A stretch of 64,000 nucleotides of DNA from Pseudorhodoferax sp032153935 (lineage in GTDB: Bacteria > Pseudomonadota > Gammaproteobacteria > Burkholderiales > Burkholderiaceae_C), in assembly GCF_964253035.1 (NCBI RefSeq), contig NZ_CAXUQL020000001.1:2790001-2854000 (forward strand), read 5' to 3'. The position numbers were made by a program, and so were the translations under genes. The notes under the pieces were generated by a model. The model worked only from the letters and a program-made list of their open reading frames with translations, searched no databases and was not told the DNA's origin. Shown here in pieces: positions 1 through 10,951 of the stretch; within the stretch, counting starts at the first letter, position 1, and each line of letters opens with the position of its first letter.

Positions 1-1880
<1,880 letters not shown>

Positions 1881-1939
1881 GGGATGTCTCCGAAGTGGGT
1901 TGTCGTTTCAGTGATGGGGGGCTGCGCGAGAGGAGCTGG

Positions 1940-2585
1940 GGCCGAGCGCAGCGATGGCCCGTGTGTGACCCCGCTCCCGGGGCCCCTGTGCCCACGCCGA
2001 GGAGCGCAGTGGCCTGGGCGGCGCGGGGAACCTCGCGCTTTGTGAACTGACTCATTGCACTTGTTCGAGCTGAACGAACGCAGTGAGTGGTGCGAGTTGT
2101 GCAATGCGCCCAGGCCGCGAGCACCGCAGGTTGCCCGGAGCGCCAGCGCAGGGTCGGGGGCACCGGGGTCGCCCTTTCTTTGGTTACTTTCTTTCGGCGA
2201 AACGAAAGAAAGTGACTGCACTGCCGGGGGCATATCCCGGCCTCTGGTGCCAGCAAATGACACTACGGTGGATCGGGGTGAGGAGGTGGGGGCTTCACCC
2301 CCACACCCCGACTTACTTTCTCTTGCTTCGCCAAGAGAAAGTAAGCAAAGAGAAGGCGACCCCGGTGCCCCTGTCCCTACGCTAGCGCTCCGGGCAACCT
2401 GCGGTGCTCGCGCCATGGGCTGCATTGCGCAACTCGCACCGTTCGCTTCGCTCACTACGCTCGGACAAGCGCAATGAGTCAGATGTTGAAGCGCGAGGTT
2501 CCCCGCGCAGCCCATGGCACTGCGCTCCTCGGCAGGGGCACAGGGGAAATGCCGATCCGGGCCATCGCTGCGCTCGGCCTGGGGC
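1940..2585. repeat. Large imperfect inverted repeat in a gene-free gap
   Basis: The 765 bases between the double-TetR gene and the hydratase/dehydrogenase gene (1881-2645) contain no credible coding region. They hold two arms of roughly 275 bases, about 1940-2216 and 2309-2585, that are reverse complements with scattered mismatches and small indels. A stretch of 27 bases is a perfect match between 2117-2143 and 2385-2411. Each arm contains a smaller stem of its own around an AAAGAAAGT/ACTTTCTTT-like core (about 2184-2214 and 2311-2344). The 92-base spacer carries two further hairpins, GCCGGG/CCCGGC at 2223-2241 and GTGGGGG/CCCCCAC at 2286-2304. All six frames give low-complexity Arg/Ser/Pro peptides that look like spurious translation. 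I see no transposase and no clean target duplication. It may be a dispersed non-coding repeat of this lineage, but that is inference. Confidence 0.8.
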
Positions 2586-2645
2586 TCGGGCCTTTGCTGC
2601 GCTCGGCCGCGGTATGGGGTGTGGGCTGGGGTTGTCATCTCCACC

Positions 2646-3908
2646 TCAACCTCCCGGCGGCGCCAGGATGCCGGTGAACAGCGGTTGGGCGTAGAGCGGC
2701 ACGGCATCGTCCATGTCGATGCCGGCCACCCAGGTGCGCAGCGACGAGGCGGCGTTGACCATGCCGGCCACCTGCTGCGCGGCCAGGCTGGCATCGACGG
2801 GGCGGATGGCGCCTTCGCGCATGCCGTCCACGATGAACAGGCCGAAGCGCTCGGTCAGCTGGTTGCCGCGCTGGATGGGGTCGTGGCGTGCGCCCTCGGC
2901 CAGCACGCTGCGCGCCGAAGAGCGCAGCAGCGGCCCGGCCTCGGACAGCTGGAAGCGCACCAGCGCGCAGCTGCTGGCCACGAGCCGCTCCCAGCCCGAG
3001 GCGGTCTGCGCCATGGCCTGCAGCTGGGTCTGGCGGATCACGTCGAAGCTGCGCGCGAAGCACTGGGCGACGAGATCGTCCTTGCTCGCATGGTGGTGGT
3101 AGAACGAGCCCTTGGTCAGGTGCAGCCGGGCCGAGATCGCGTCGACCGAGGCGCCGCGGAAACCCTGTTCGTTGACCAGCGCCGTGGCCGCGCGCAGGAA
3201 GGCCTCGCGCACCTCGGTGCCTTCGGCCTGCGTGGCCTGCAGAACCGGGCCGGGCTGGGCCTGCCAGCGCCGCGGGTCGGTGGCCAGGCCGCCGAGCAGC
3301 AACTCGGCCAGCGCGTCGGCGGCCAGCAGATAGTCCTGGGGCTCGTAGCGGTCGATCCAGGTGCGCATGATGTTGGCCAGGGCCAGCAGCAGGTGCGTGC
3401 GCGCATTGCGCTGGGCCGGGTTCCAGCCGGCGCTGGGGAAGCATTCGCGCAGGCTGCGGAACAGCGCGTTGTAGGCCGCGACTACCTGGTCCACCTGCGG
3501 CGTGGCCAGCGCGCGGATCTCGTTGAACGAGACCAGCGCGCCGCGCCGGCCCGTGGCGATGTCGGCCAGCAGCGCGGCCTGGCCATGCAGGAAGGCGCGG
3601 ATGCGGCGCTCGGGCGTGGGCTCGGCCAGCGCGGCCTTCACCACCTCGTGCATGGCCGCCACTGCCTGCAGCATGCAGTCGGCCGCGAGGTCTTCCTTGC
3701 GGCGGTGGTAGTAGCCCACGCTGGCCTTGTGCAGGCCCACGCGCTCGGCCACGCCGGCCAGCGTGACGCCCTTCATGCCATGCCGGTTGAACTCCTCGGC
3801 CGCGGCAGCCAGGATGGCCTCGCGCTTGACCTGGAAGCGGTCGGTGGTGCGGCTGGCCGGCGCCTGGGTGGCAGGGCGCCGGCGTGTGGGCGCAGCAGCC
3901 GCCGTCAC
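2646..3908 (-). CDS. TetR-family regulator with two TetR DNA-binding domains
   Basis: This 420-residue protein is about twice the usual TetR length and contains two N-terminal-type TetR helix-turn-helix domains. The first has GVTLAGVAERVGL followed by YYHRRKEDL (about residues 30-75). The second has GASVDAISARLHLTKGSFYHH followed by KDDLV (about residues 230-275). Each is followed by a helical stretch expected to bind ligand or form a dimer. The GTG start at 3908 is chosen because it overlaps the thiolase stop (GTGA), which implies translational coupling. A longer reading into the thiolase gene is an artefact. It most likely represses the neighbouring acyl-CoA genes and responds to an acyl-CoA, which is inference from context. 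A paralogue with the same double architecture lies at 6660-7877. Confidence 0.85.
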   Translation of the reverse strand: MTAAAAPTRRRPATQAPASRTTDRFQVKREAILAAAAEEFNRHGMKGVTLAGVAERVGLHKASVGYYHRRKEDLAADCMLQAVAAMHEVVKAALAEPTPERRIRAFLHGQAALLADIATGRRGALVSFNEIRALATPQVDQVVAAYNALFRSLRECFPSAGWNPAQRNARTHLLLALANIMRTWIDRYEPQDYLLAADALAELLLGGLATDPRRWQAQPGPVLQATQAEGTEVREAFLRAATALVNEQGFRGASVDAISARLHLTKGSFYHHHASKDDLVAQCFARSFDVIRQTQLQAMAQTASGWERLVASSCALVRFQLSEAGPLLRSSARSVLAEGARHDPIQRGNQLTERFGLFIVDGMREGAIRPVDASLAAQQVAGMVNAASSLRTWVAGIDMDDAVPLYAQPLFTGILAPPGG

Positions 3909-5065
3909 AACACCTCGAACAGGCCCGCGCCGCCCATGCCGCCGCCGATGCACATGGACACCACGACATGCTTGGCGCCGCGGCGCTTGCCTTCCATGAG
4001 CACGTGGCCCGTGAGGCGCGCGCCGGTCATGCCGAAGGGGTGGCCGATGGCGATCGAGCCGCCGTTGACGTTGTAGATGTCGGGGTCGATGCCCAGCTTG
4101 TCGCGGCTGTACAGGCACTGGCTCGCGAAGGCCTCGTTGAGCTCCCACAGGTCGATGTCCTGGATCTTCAGGCCGTGGCGTTCCAGCAGGCGCGGGATGG
4201 CGAACACGGGGCCGATGCCCATCTCGTCGGGCTCGCAGCCGGCCACGGCCCAGCCCTTGAACGCGCCCAGCGGCTGCAGGCCGCGGCGCTCGGCCTCCCT
4301 GGCTTCCATGAGCACGACGGCGGCGGCGCCGTCGGACAGCTGGCTCGCGTTGCCCGCGGTGACGAACTTGCCCGGGCCCTTGACGGGCTCCAGCTTGGCC
4401 AGGCCGGCGAGCGTGGTGTCGGGCCGGTTGCACTCGTCGCGGTCGACCACGGCATCCACGTAGCTCTCGGCCTTGGTCACCTTGTCGACGACCTTCATGC
4501 GCGTTTTGACCGGGACGATCTCGTCCTTGAACTTGCCGGCCTCCTGGGCCGCGGCCATCAGCTGCTGCGAGCGCAGCGCGTACTCGTCCTGGTACTGGCG
4601 CGACAGGCCGTAGCGCTCGGCCACGATGTCGGCGGTGTCGATCATCGGCATCCAGAAGGCGGGATGCTGCTGCTCAAGGAGGGGGTCGCGGCCGCCGCCG
4701 CCGCCGCCCTGCAGGCTGATGGAGTCCACGCCGCCGCCGACCATGACGTCGGCGTTGCCCTCGACGATGTGGTGCGCTGCCACGGCGATGGCGTTCAGGC
4801 CCGAGGAGCAGGCGCGGTGCAGCGTCATGCCGGCCGTGGTGACGGGCAGGCCGGCCAGCAGCGCGGCGGCGCGCGCCACGTTGCCCGACGAGGCCACGCA
4901 GCCGGCGATCACGTCCTCGACCTCGGCCGGGTCGGCGCCCGAGCGTTGCACGGCATGGCGGATGGCATGGCCCAGCATGGTCATGGCGGGCGTGTCGTTG
5001 AAGCCGCCGCGGCCGGCCTTGGCGAGGCCGGTGCGGGCATAGGAGACGATGACGGCTTGGCGCAT
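3905..5065 (-). CDS. Thiolase family acetyl-CoA acyltransferase
   Basis: This thiolase of 386 residues, the normal family length, would cleave 3-ketoacyl-CoA in beta-oxidation or condense acetyl-CoA. The nucleophilic cysteine sits in HRACSSG (Cys-86), followed by the NEAFASQ segment, the histidine motif GGSIAIGHPFGMTG and the C-terminal cysteine in CIGGGMGGAG. All the catalytic elements are therefore present. The ATG at 5065 gives the classical thiolase N-terminus; an open frame continues upstream but is not conserved-looking. The gene is divergent from the acyl-CoA dehydrogenase at 5309 with 243 bases between them, and it overlaps the double-TetR gene by 4 bases. With these neighbours a degradative role is more likely than polyhydroxyalkanoate synthesis. 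Confidence 0.93.
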   Translation of the reverse strand: MRQAVIVSYARTGLAKAGRGGFNDTPAMTMLGHAIRHAVQRSGADPAEVEDVIAGCVASSGNVARAAALLAGLPVTTAGMTLHRACSSGLNAIAVAAHHIVEGNADVMVGGGVDSISLQGGGGGGRDPLLEQQHPAFWMPMIDTADIVAERYGLSRQYQDEYALRSQQLMAAAQEAGKFKDEIVPVKTRMKVVDKVTKAESYVDAVVDRDECNRPDTTLAGLAKLEPVKGPGKFVTAGNASQLSDGAAAVVLMEAREAERRGLQPLGAFKGWAVAGCEPDEMGIGPVFAIPRLLERHGLKIQDIDLWELNEAFASQCLYSRDKLGIDPDIYNVNGGSIAIGHPFGMTGARLTGHVLMEGKRRGAKHVVVSMCIGGGMGGAGLFEVL

Positions 5066-5252
5066 GGGGTGTCCTGTGGGTTGGGGATGAAGAGCGCGGG
5101 GCGGGCTGCGTGTCCGGTGCGGGACAAGCCGTACCCCAGGGATGAAACGCCAAAAATGGTAGCGGTGCAGTCGGCCATGCTGCTCGGTGCAAACCCTGTA
5201 AGCCGCTGTCGCGGATTGGACTCCGCGGCGCATGGCGATCTTCCATACTGCA

Positions 5253-5274
5253 TGTCTGAAACAACCGACAGACA
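5253..5274. promoter_or_regulatory. Candidate operator palindrome in the thiolase/acyl-CoA dehydrogenase intergenic region
   Basis: A perfect inverted repeat TGTCTG-N10-CAGACA lies 35 bases before the acyl-CoA dehydrogenase start in the 243-base divergent region. Its size and position suit a TetR-type operator for one of the two double-TetR regulators. A 6-base half-site can occur by chance and I could not match it to a known operator. I found no convincing -10/-35 pair around it. Confidence 0.25.
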
Positions 5275-5308
5275 CACCGATCAACAGCACGCCTGGAGAC
5301 CCCTGACC

Positions 5309-6625
<1,317 letters not shown>

Positions 6626-6659
6626 ACGGCGGCGGCTCGCGGACAATCGCGGCCGCCCC

Positions 6660-7877
6660 ATGAACACCTCTCCCGCGCAGACCACCAAGTTCGCCGACAA
6701 GCGCGAGGCGCTGATCGCCTCTGCGTCCGGCCTGCTCAACGAGCACGGCATCCGCGGCACCACGCTGTCGGCCGTGGCCGAGGGTGTCGGTCTCGTCAAG
6801 AACAGCGTCACCTACTACTTCCGGCGCAAGGAAGACCTGGCGGCGGCCTGCTACCTGCGCAGCATCGATCTCTACAACCGCCTGACCGACGCGGCCATGG
6901 CGCAGACCGGCCTGCCGGCGCGGCTGGGCGCGCTGCTGCGGGCGCACGCGGAGCTGCAGGCGTCGGTGGAGCAGGGCCGGCATGCGCCCGTGACGCGCTT
7001 TCACGACCTGCGTGCGCTGCGTGGCGAGCACATGGTGCCCGTGTACGCGGCCTACGAAGACATGTTCCGCCGGCTGCGCCGCCTGCTCAACGACGACGAG
7101 GCCACGGCGGACCGCAGCGCCGCCAATGCGCGCACGCACATCGTGCTGGGCGTGGTCAACGCGCAGCGCGTGTGGCTGCTGCGGCACGAGCCCGAGCGCT
7201 TCTGCGCCGTGGCCGACAGCATGCTGGGGCTGTTGCTGCGCGGGCTCATGGCGCCCGGTGCGCGCTGGCAGGACCAGGGTTGCGAGGCGCGCTGGCAACT
7301 GGGCTCGGCCGACCTCTCGCCCTCGGCCGCCTTCCTGCGCACGGCCACGCAGCTCATCAACGAGCAGGGGTACCGCGGTGCCTCGGTCAACCGCATCGCC
7401 GAGCGGCTGAACATGACCAAGGGCGGCTTCTACTACCACAACGAGACCAAGGACGACCTCGTCGCCTGCTGCTTCGACCAGACCTTCGCCATCGTGCGCC
7501 AGGCGCTGGCCCAGGCCGAGCGGATGGAGGCGAGCGGCTGGGAGCGGCTCAGCGCGGTGGTGCGCGCGCTGGTGCTGTTCCAGATCACGCCCGACGGCAG
7601 CCCGCTGCTGCAGTGGTCGGCCGTGCCCGCGCTGCCGGACGCGGCCGAGCGCAGCCGCATCCGCCAGGCGCTGGGCCGCATCGGCGAGCGGCTGGCCTCG
7701 CTGGTGGTGGGCGGCATGGTGGACGGCTCGGTCCGGCCGCTGGACCCGATGCAGGCGGCGCAGCTGGCGATGGTGGGCATCAACGCCGCGGCGGAGCTGC
7801 AGCGCTTCGTGCCGGGCACGACGCCGCAGGCGGCCGTGGAACTCTACGTGCGGCCCTTGCTGATGGGGCTGGAGTAA
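6660..7877 (+). CDS. TetR-family regulator with two TetR DNA-binding domains (paralogue)
   Basis: This 405-residue protein repeats the architecture of the regulator at 2646-3908. The first HTH contains GTTLSAVAEGVGL and YYFRRKEDLAAA (about residues 35-75). The second contains GASVNRIAERLNMTKGGFYYH and KDDLVACCF (about residues 237-280). Interdomain segments such as ARTHIVLGVVNAQRVW match the ARTHLLLALANIMRTW region of the first regulator, so the two arose by duplication of an already fused gene. It follows the acyl-CoA dehydrogenase on the same strand after 34 bases and ends 3 bases before the convergent Crp/Fnr-like gene. It probably controls one or both arms of the divergent acyl-CoA genes. 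The ligand is unknown. Confidence 0.85.
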   Translation: MNTSPAQTTKFADKREALIASASGLLNEHGIRGTTLSAVAEGVGLVKNSVTYYFRRKEDLAAACYLRSIDLYNRLTDAAMAQTGLPARLGALLRAHAELQASVEQGRHAPVTRFHDLRALRGEHMVPVYAAYEDMFRRLRRLLNDDEATADRSAANARTHIVLGVVNAQRVWLLRHEPERFCAVADSMLGLLLRGLMAPGARWQDQGCEARWQLGSADLSPSAAFLRTATQLINEQGYRGASVNRIAERLNMTKGGFYYHNETKDDLVACCFDQTFAIVRQALAQAERMEASGWERLSAVVRALVLFQITPDGSPLLQWSAVPALPDAAERSRIRQALGRIGERLASLVVGGMVDGSVRPLDPMQAAQLAMVGINAAAELQRFVPGTTPQAAVELYVRPLLMGLE

Positions 7878-7880
7878 GGC

Positions 7881-8729
7881 TCAGCCGAACAGGCCGGCGC
7901 GGCGCTGCAGGACTTCGGTCGACAGCACGTTGAGCAGGCCGTCCTGGGTGTCCAGCACGCGGATGCGGCGCAGGTCCTGCATGCCCTGGTTCAGGCGCTG
8001 GCGGCTGGTGGCGACCAGCTGCGCCAGGTCGGTCTGCGTGAGCGGCAGCGCCACGCGGAAGCCTTCGTCCTGCGGCTGGCCGAAGCGCTGGCCCAGGTCG
8101 AGCAGGCAGGCGGCCAGGCGCTGGCTCAGCGGCGCGCTCGCGGCTTCGAGCACGGCGTGCATCCAGGCGCTCTGGCGGGCCGAACTCCAGCGCAGCAAGG
8201 CGTGGCGCAGGTCGGCATGGTGGGCGGTGAGCCGGCGCAGCGCGTCGGCGCGCAGCGAGACCACCACGCTGTCGACATGGGCGTGCGCACTGCAGGCCTC
8301 GGGCAGGTCGCCGGCCACGCCTTCGCCGAACCATTCGCCCGGCGCGACGAGCGCGGTGCTCAGTTGCCGGCCCGAGGCGCTGACGCTGTTCAGGCGCACC
8401 GCGCCGCTGGCCACGCCGTGCCAGGCCGTGGCCTGCGCACCCTGGTGCAGGATCTGCTCGCCGGCCTTCACGGTGCTGGGTTGCAGCGACTCCACGAGCG
8501 CTTCGCGTGCGGCGCTGCCCACGTCGGCCAGCCAATCGGCCGCCAGCAGGGTGCGCTGTTGCGCCGGTGAGGCCAGGGGCGGCCGTGGCCGCTCCAGCGT
8601 CCAGGAACGCAGGTTCGCATTCGAGCCAGGCTCGGGGCGCCAGACCAGGGCGTGCAGCGGAACGAAGCGGTCGGAGACGGCGGAAGCGTGCAGGTTCACG
8701 TGTGGAGCGGCGTGGCAGAGGAAGGACAA
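7881..8729 (-). CDS. Crp/Fnr-family transcriptional regulator
   Basis: The protein has up to 282 residues. The central part (about 80-190) reads as a cyclic-nucleotide-binding-type beta roll with GEQILHQGAQATAWHGVASG and GEWFGEG. The C-terminus is a Crp-type winged helix containing LPLTQTDLAQLVATSRQRLNQ. I see no N-terminal four-cysteine cluster of Fnr, so an iron-sulphur sensor is unlikely. The start is uncertain. ATG 8729 gives a long, low-conservation N-terminal extension, and a GTG at 8699 in the same frame is an alternative. It is divergent from the LysR gene at 8855 and convergent with the double-TetR gene. Its target genes are not evident. Confidence 0.82.
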   Translation of the reverse strand: MSFLCHAAPHVNLHASAVSDRFVPLHALVWRPEPGSNANLRSWTLERPRPPLASPAQQRTLLAADWLADVGSAAREALVESLQPSTVKAGEQILHQGAQATAWHGVASGAVRLNSVSASGRQLSTALVAPGEWFGEGVAGDLPEACSAHAHVDSVVVSLRADALRRLTAHHADLRHALLRWSSARQSAWMHAVLEAASAPLSQRLAACLLDLGQRFGQPQDEGFRVALPLTQTDLAQLVATSRQRLNQGMQDLRRIRVLDTQDGLLNVLSTEVLQRRAGLFG

Positions 8730-8790
8730 TGGCCCGCTGACGGCAGGCCGGGGAGACCCGCAGCTTGCCAGCGGTGCCTTCCGATGGCGA

Positions 8791-8805
8791 ATGCAATGTG
8801 CGCAT
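8791..8805. promoter_or_regulatory. Candidate LysR-type operator (T-N11-A)
   Basis: ATGC-N7-GCAT forms a perfect dyad that also fits the T-N11-A rule of LysR binding sites. It lies 50 bases upstream of the LysR start in the divergent region shared with the Crp-like gene, the usual place for an autoregulatory site. A looser related dyad (ATGTGC...GTGCAT) follows at about 8814-8828. Confidence 0.3.
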
Positions 8806-8854
8806 CACGCGGTATGTGCCGCGTGCATAGCCTGCCCAACCCTGGCGCGAGACC

Positions 8855-9757
8855 ATGCAGCTGTCCCGAATCGACCTGAACCTGTTCGCCGTCTTCGACG
8901 CGATCTACCGCGAGCGCGGCATCACGGCGGCTGCGCGCCAGCTGCACCTGTCGCAGCCCGCGGTGAGCCATGCGCTGGCGCGCTTGCGCGAACTGCTGGG
9001 CGACCCGCTGTTCGAGCGCCAGGGCAATGTGATGACGCCCACGCCAATGGCGCGCAGCCTGGCCGGCACGGTGCGCTCCTCGCTCGGCGGGCTGGACCAG
9101 GCGCTGCGGCAGGTCGGGCAGTTCGACCCGGCCAGCAGCCAGCGGCTGTTCAAGGTGGCGACCAGCGGTTCGGCCGAACTGTCCTTCCTGCCGGACCTGG
9201 CCGAGCGCGTGGCGCGCGAGGCGCCCGGCATCCGGCTGGCCACGGTGCGGGCCGACCGCGGCAACCTGGAGGAAGACCTGCGCAGCGGCGAGCTCGACCT
9301 GGCGCTGGACATCGGCTTGCCGCTGACGGCGGAGATCCGGCGCCAGCAGATCGGCGCGAGCGAACTCGTGGTGCTGGCCCGGATCGGCCATCCGGCCATC
9401 GGCCCGGGCTTCGACATGGAGGCCTACCTGGCGCAGGAGCATGTGCTGGTGACGGGGCGTCGGCGCGGCGTCGGGCTCGAAGACGTGGCGCTCGGCCGCC
9501 TGGGCATGCGGCGCCGGATCCGCGTGCGCTGCCAGCGCCACGGCGCCGCCAGCGCCATCGTCGCGCGCACCGACCTGTTGGCCACCATGTCGCGCTCGCA
9601 GGCCGAGCTGGACAACGTCCAGGCCGGCATCCAGGTGCTGGCCCTGCCGGTGGCGTTGCCGGCGCTGGAAACCTTCGTGTACTGGCATGCGACGGCCGAT
9701 GCGGACCCGGCGTCGCAGTGGTTCCGCAGGGCCTTCCTGGAGGCGCTGCAAGGCTGA
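8855..9757 (+). CDS. LysR-family transcriptional regulator
   Basis: This is a 300-residue regulator of typical LysR length. The N-terminal winged HTH is clear: LSRIDLNLFAVFDAIYRERG, then AARQLHLSQPAVSHALARLR and GDPLFER (residues 3-55). The remaining part is a periplasmic-binding-protein-like effector domain. The N-terminal wording resembles the NodD/NahR/PcpR-like subgroup, whose members usually activate catabolic genes in response to an aromatic effector; that is family knowledge, not proof here. The gene is divergent from the Crp-like regulator. The next genes downstream (galE-manC) have their own candidate promoter, so a direct link is not supported. Confidence 0.88.
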   Translation: MQLSRIDLNLFAVFDAIYRERGITAAARQLHLSQPAVSHALARLRELLGDPLFERQGNVMTPTPMARSLAGTVRSSLGGLDQALRQVGQFDPASSQRLFKVATSGSAELSFLPDLAERVAREAPGIRLATVRADRGNLEEDLRSGELDLALDIGLPLTAEIRRQQIGASELVVLARIGHPAIGPGFDMEAYLAQEHVLVTGRRRGVGLEDVALGRLGMRRRIRVRCQRHGAASAIVARTDLLATMSRSQAELDNVQAGIQVLALPVALPALETFVYWHATADADPASQWFRRAFLEALQG

Positions 9758-9795
9758 TGGGGCCTTCCCTGGCCGCTGCATGGCTGACACAAGGG

Positions 9796-9812
9796 TTGGC
9801 ACGGCCCATGCT
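9796..9812 (+). promoter_or_regulatory. Candidate sigma-54 (RpoN) promoter before galE-manC
   Basis: TTGGCACG-N4-ATGCT matches the sigma-54 consensus YTGGCACG-N4-TTGCW at every position but one. The invariant GG (9798-9799) and GC (9810-9811) are separated by 10 bases, as required. Transcription would start near 9823, leaving a leader of about 90 bases before galE. That leader contains a GCCGGC-CTGC-GCCGGC hairpin. No sigma-70 hexamer pair with good spacing was found in the same gap. An enhancer-binding activator site was not identified. Confidence 0.5.
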
Positions 9813-9911
9813 ATTCTTGCCGCGCCACAGTCGCCGGAGGGCCCAGAGCCTCGAACGGCGCGGCAAGAACCATCTCCCGCCGGCCTGCGCCGGCATTGCA
9901 AAGAACACCAC

Positions 9912-10922
9912 ATGATTCTTGTCACCGGCGGCGCCGGCTACATCGGCTCCCATGTCTGCGTCGAACTGCTGCAAGCCGGCCACGACGTCACCATTTTTGA
10001 CAATTTTTGTAACAGCAACCCCGAGTCGGTGGCGCGCATCGAACGCATCGCGGGCAAGGCGCCCAGACTGGTGCGTGGCGACATCCGCGACCGGGCCGCG
10101 CTCGTCGATGCATTGAAGACGAGCGGCGCGAGCGCCGTGATCCACTTCGCCGGGCTCAAGGCCGTGGGCGAATCGGTGCAGCAGCCGCTCTCTTATTACG
10201 ACAACAACGTCGTGGGCACGCTGCGCCTGCTGGAGGCCATGCGCGAATGCGGTGTGCAGCAGCTGGTGTTCAGCTCGTCGGCCACGGTCTACGGCGACCC
10301 GCAGCGCCTGCCGCTGACAGAGGACCATCCGCTGTCGGCCACCAACCCCTATGGCCGCAGCAAGCTCATGATCGAGGACATGCTGCGCGACCTGCAGGTG
10401 AGCGACGCGTCCTGGCGCATCGCCATCCTGCGCTACTTCAACCCGGTGGGCGCGCATGCCAGCGGCCTGATCGGCGAGGACCCGCGCGGCGTGCCGAACA
10501 ACCTGATGCCTTACGTGGCCCAGGTGGCCATCGGCCGGCGCGAGCAGCTGCAGGTCTGGGGCAACGACTACCCGACGCCCGACGGCACCGGGGTGCGCGA
10601 CTACATCCACGTGGTGGACCTGGCCGTCGGCCATTTGCGTGCGCTCGAGCGGCTGCAGACGCAGGAGGGCGGCCTCACCGTCAACCTGGGCACCGGCACC
10701 GGCTACAGCGTGCTCGACATGGTGCGCGCCTTCGAAGAGGCCAGTGGCAAGCCCGTGCCTTACCAGCTGGCGCCGCGCCGCGCCGGCGACGTGGCCTCCT
10801 GCTATGCCGACCCGGCCGCGGCGCTGGCCGTGCTGGGCTGGCGTGCCGAACGCGACCTCGTGGCCATGTGCCAGGACGCCTGGCGCTGGCAGAGCAGCAA
10901 TCCCAACGGCTACGCCGCCTGA
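9912..10922 (+). CDS. galE: UDP-glucose 4-epimerase
   Basis: GalE interconverts UDP-glucose and UDP-galactose with bound NAD+, feeding surface polysaccharides. The protein has 336 residues, the normal length. It shows the Rossmann glycine motif TGGAGYIGSH at residues 5-14, SSSATVYG and the SDR catalytic pair Tyr-147/Lys-151 in YGRSK. NLGTGTGYSVLDMV and the extended-SDR C-terminus follow. The ATG at 9912 lies about 90 bases after the sigma-54-type promoter's expected start point. It is first in an operon with manC 29 bases downstream, which suggests a role in exopolysaccharide or LPS sugar supply. Activity on UDP-GlcNAc cannot be excluded. Confidence 0.95.
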   Translation: MILVTGGAGYIGSHVCVELLQAGHDVTIFDNFCNSNPESVARIERIAGKAPRLVRGDIRDRAALVDALKTSGASAVIHFAGLKAVGESVQQPLSYYDNNVVGTLRLLEAMRECGVQQLVFSSSATVYGDPQRLPLTEDHPLSATNPYGRSKLMIEDMLRDLQVSDASWRIAILRYFNPVGAHASGLIGEDPRGVPNNLMPYVAQVAIGRREQLQVWGNDYPTPDGTGVRDYIHVVDLAVGHLRALERLQTQEGGLTVNLGTGTGYSVLDMVRAFEEASGKPVPYQLAPRRAGDVASCYADPAAALAVLGWRAERDLVAMCQDAWRWQSSNPNGYAA

Positions 10923-10951
10923 ACCCGATTCCAACTCCGTCTGAAGCAACC

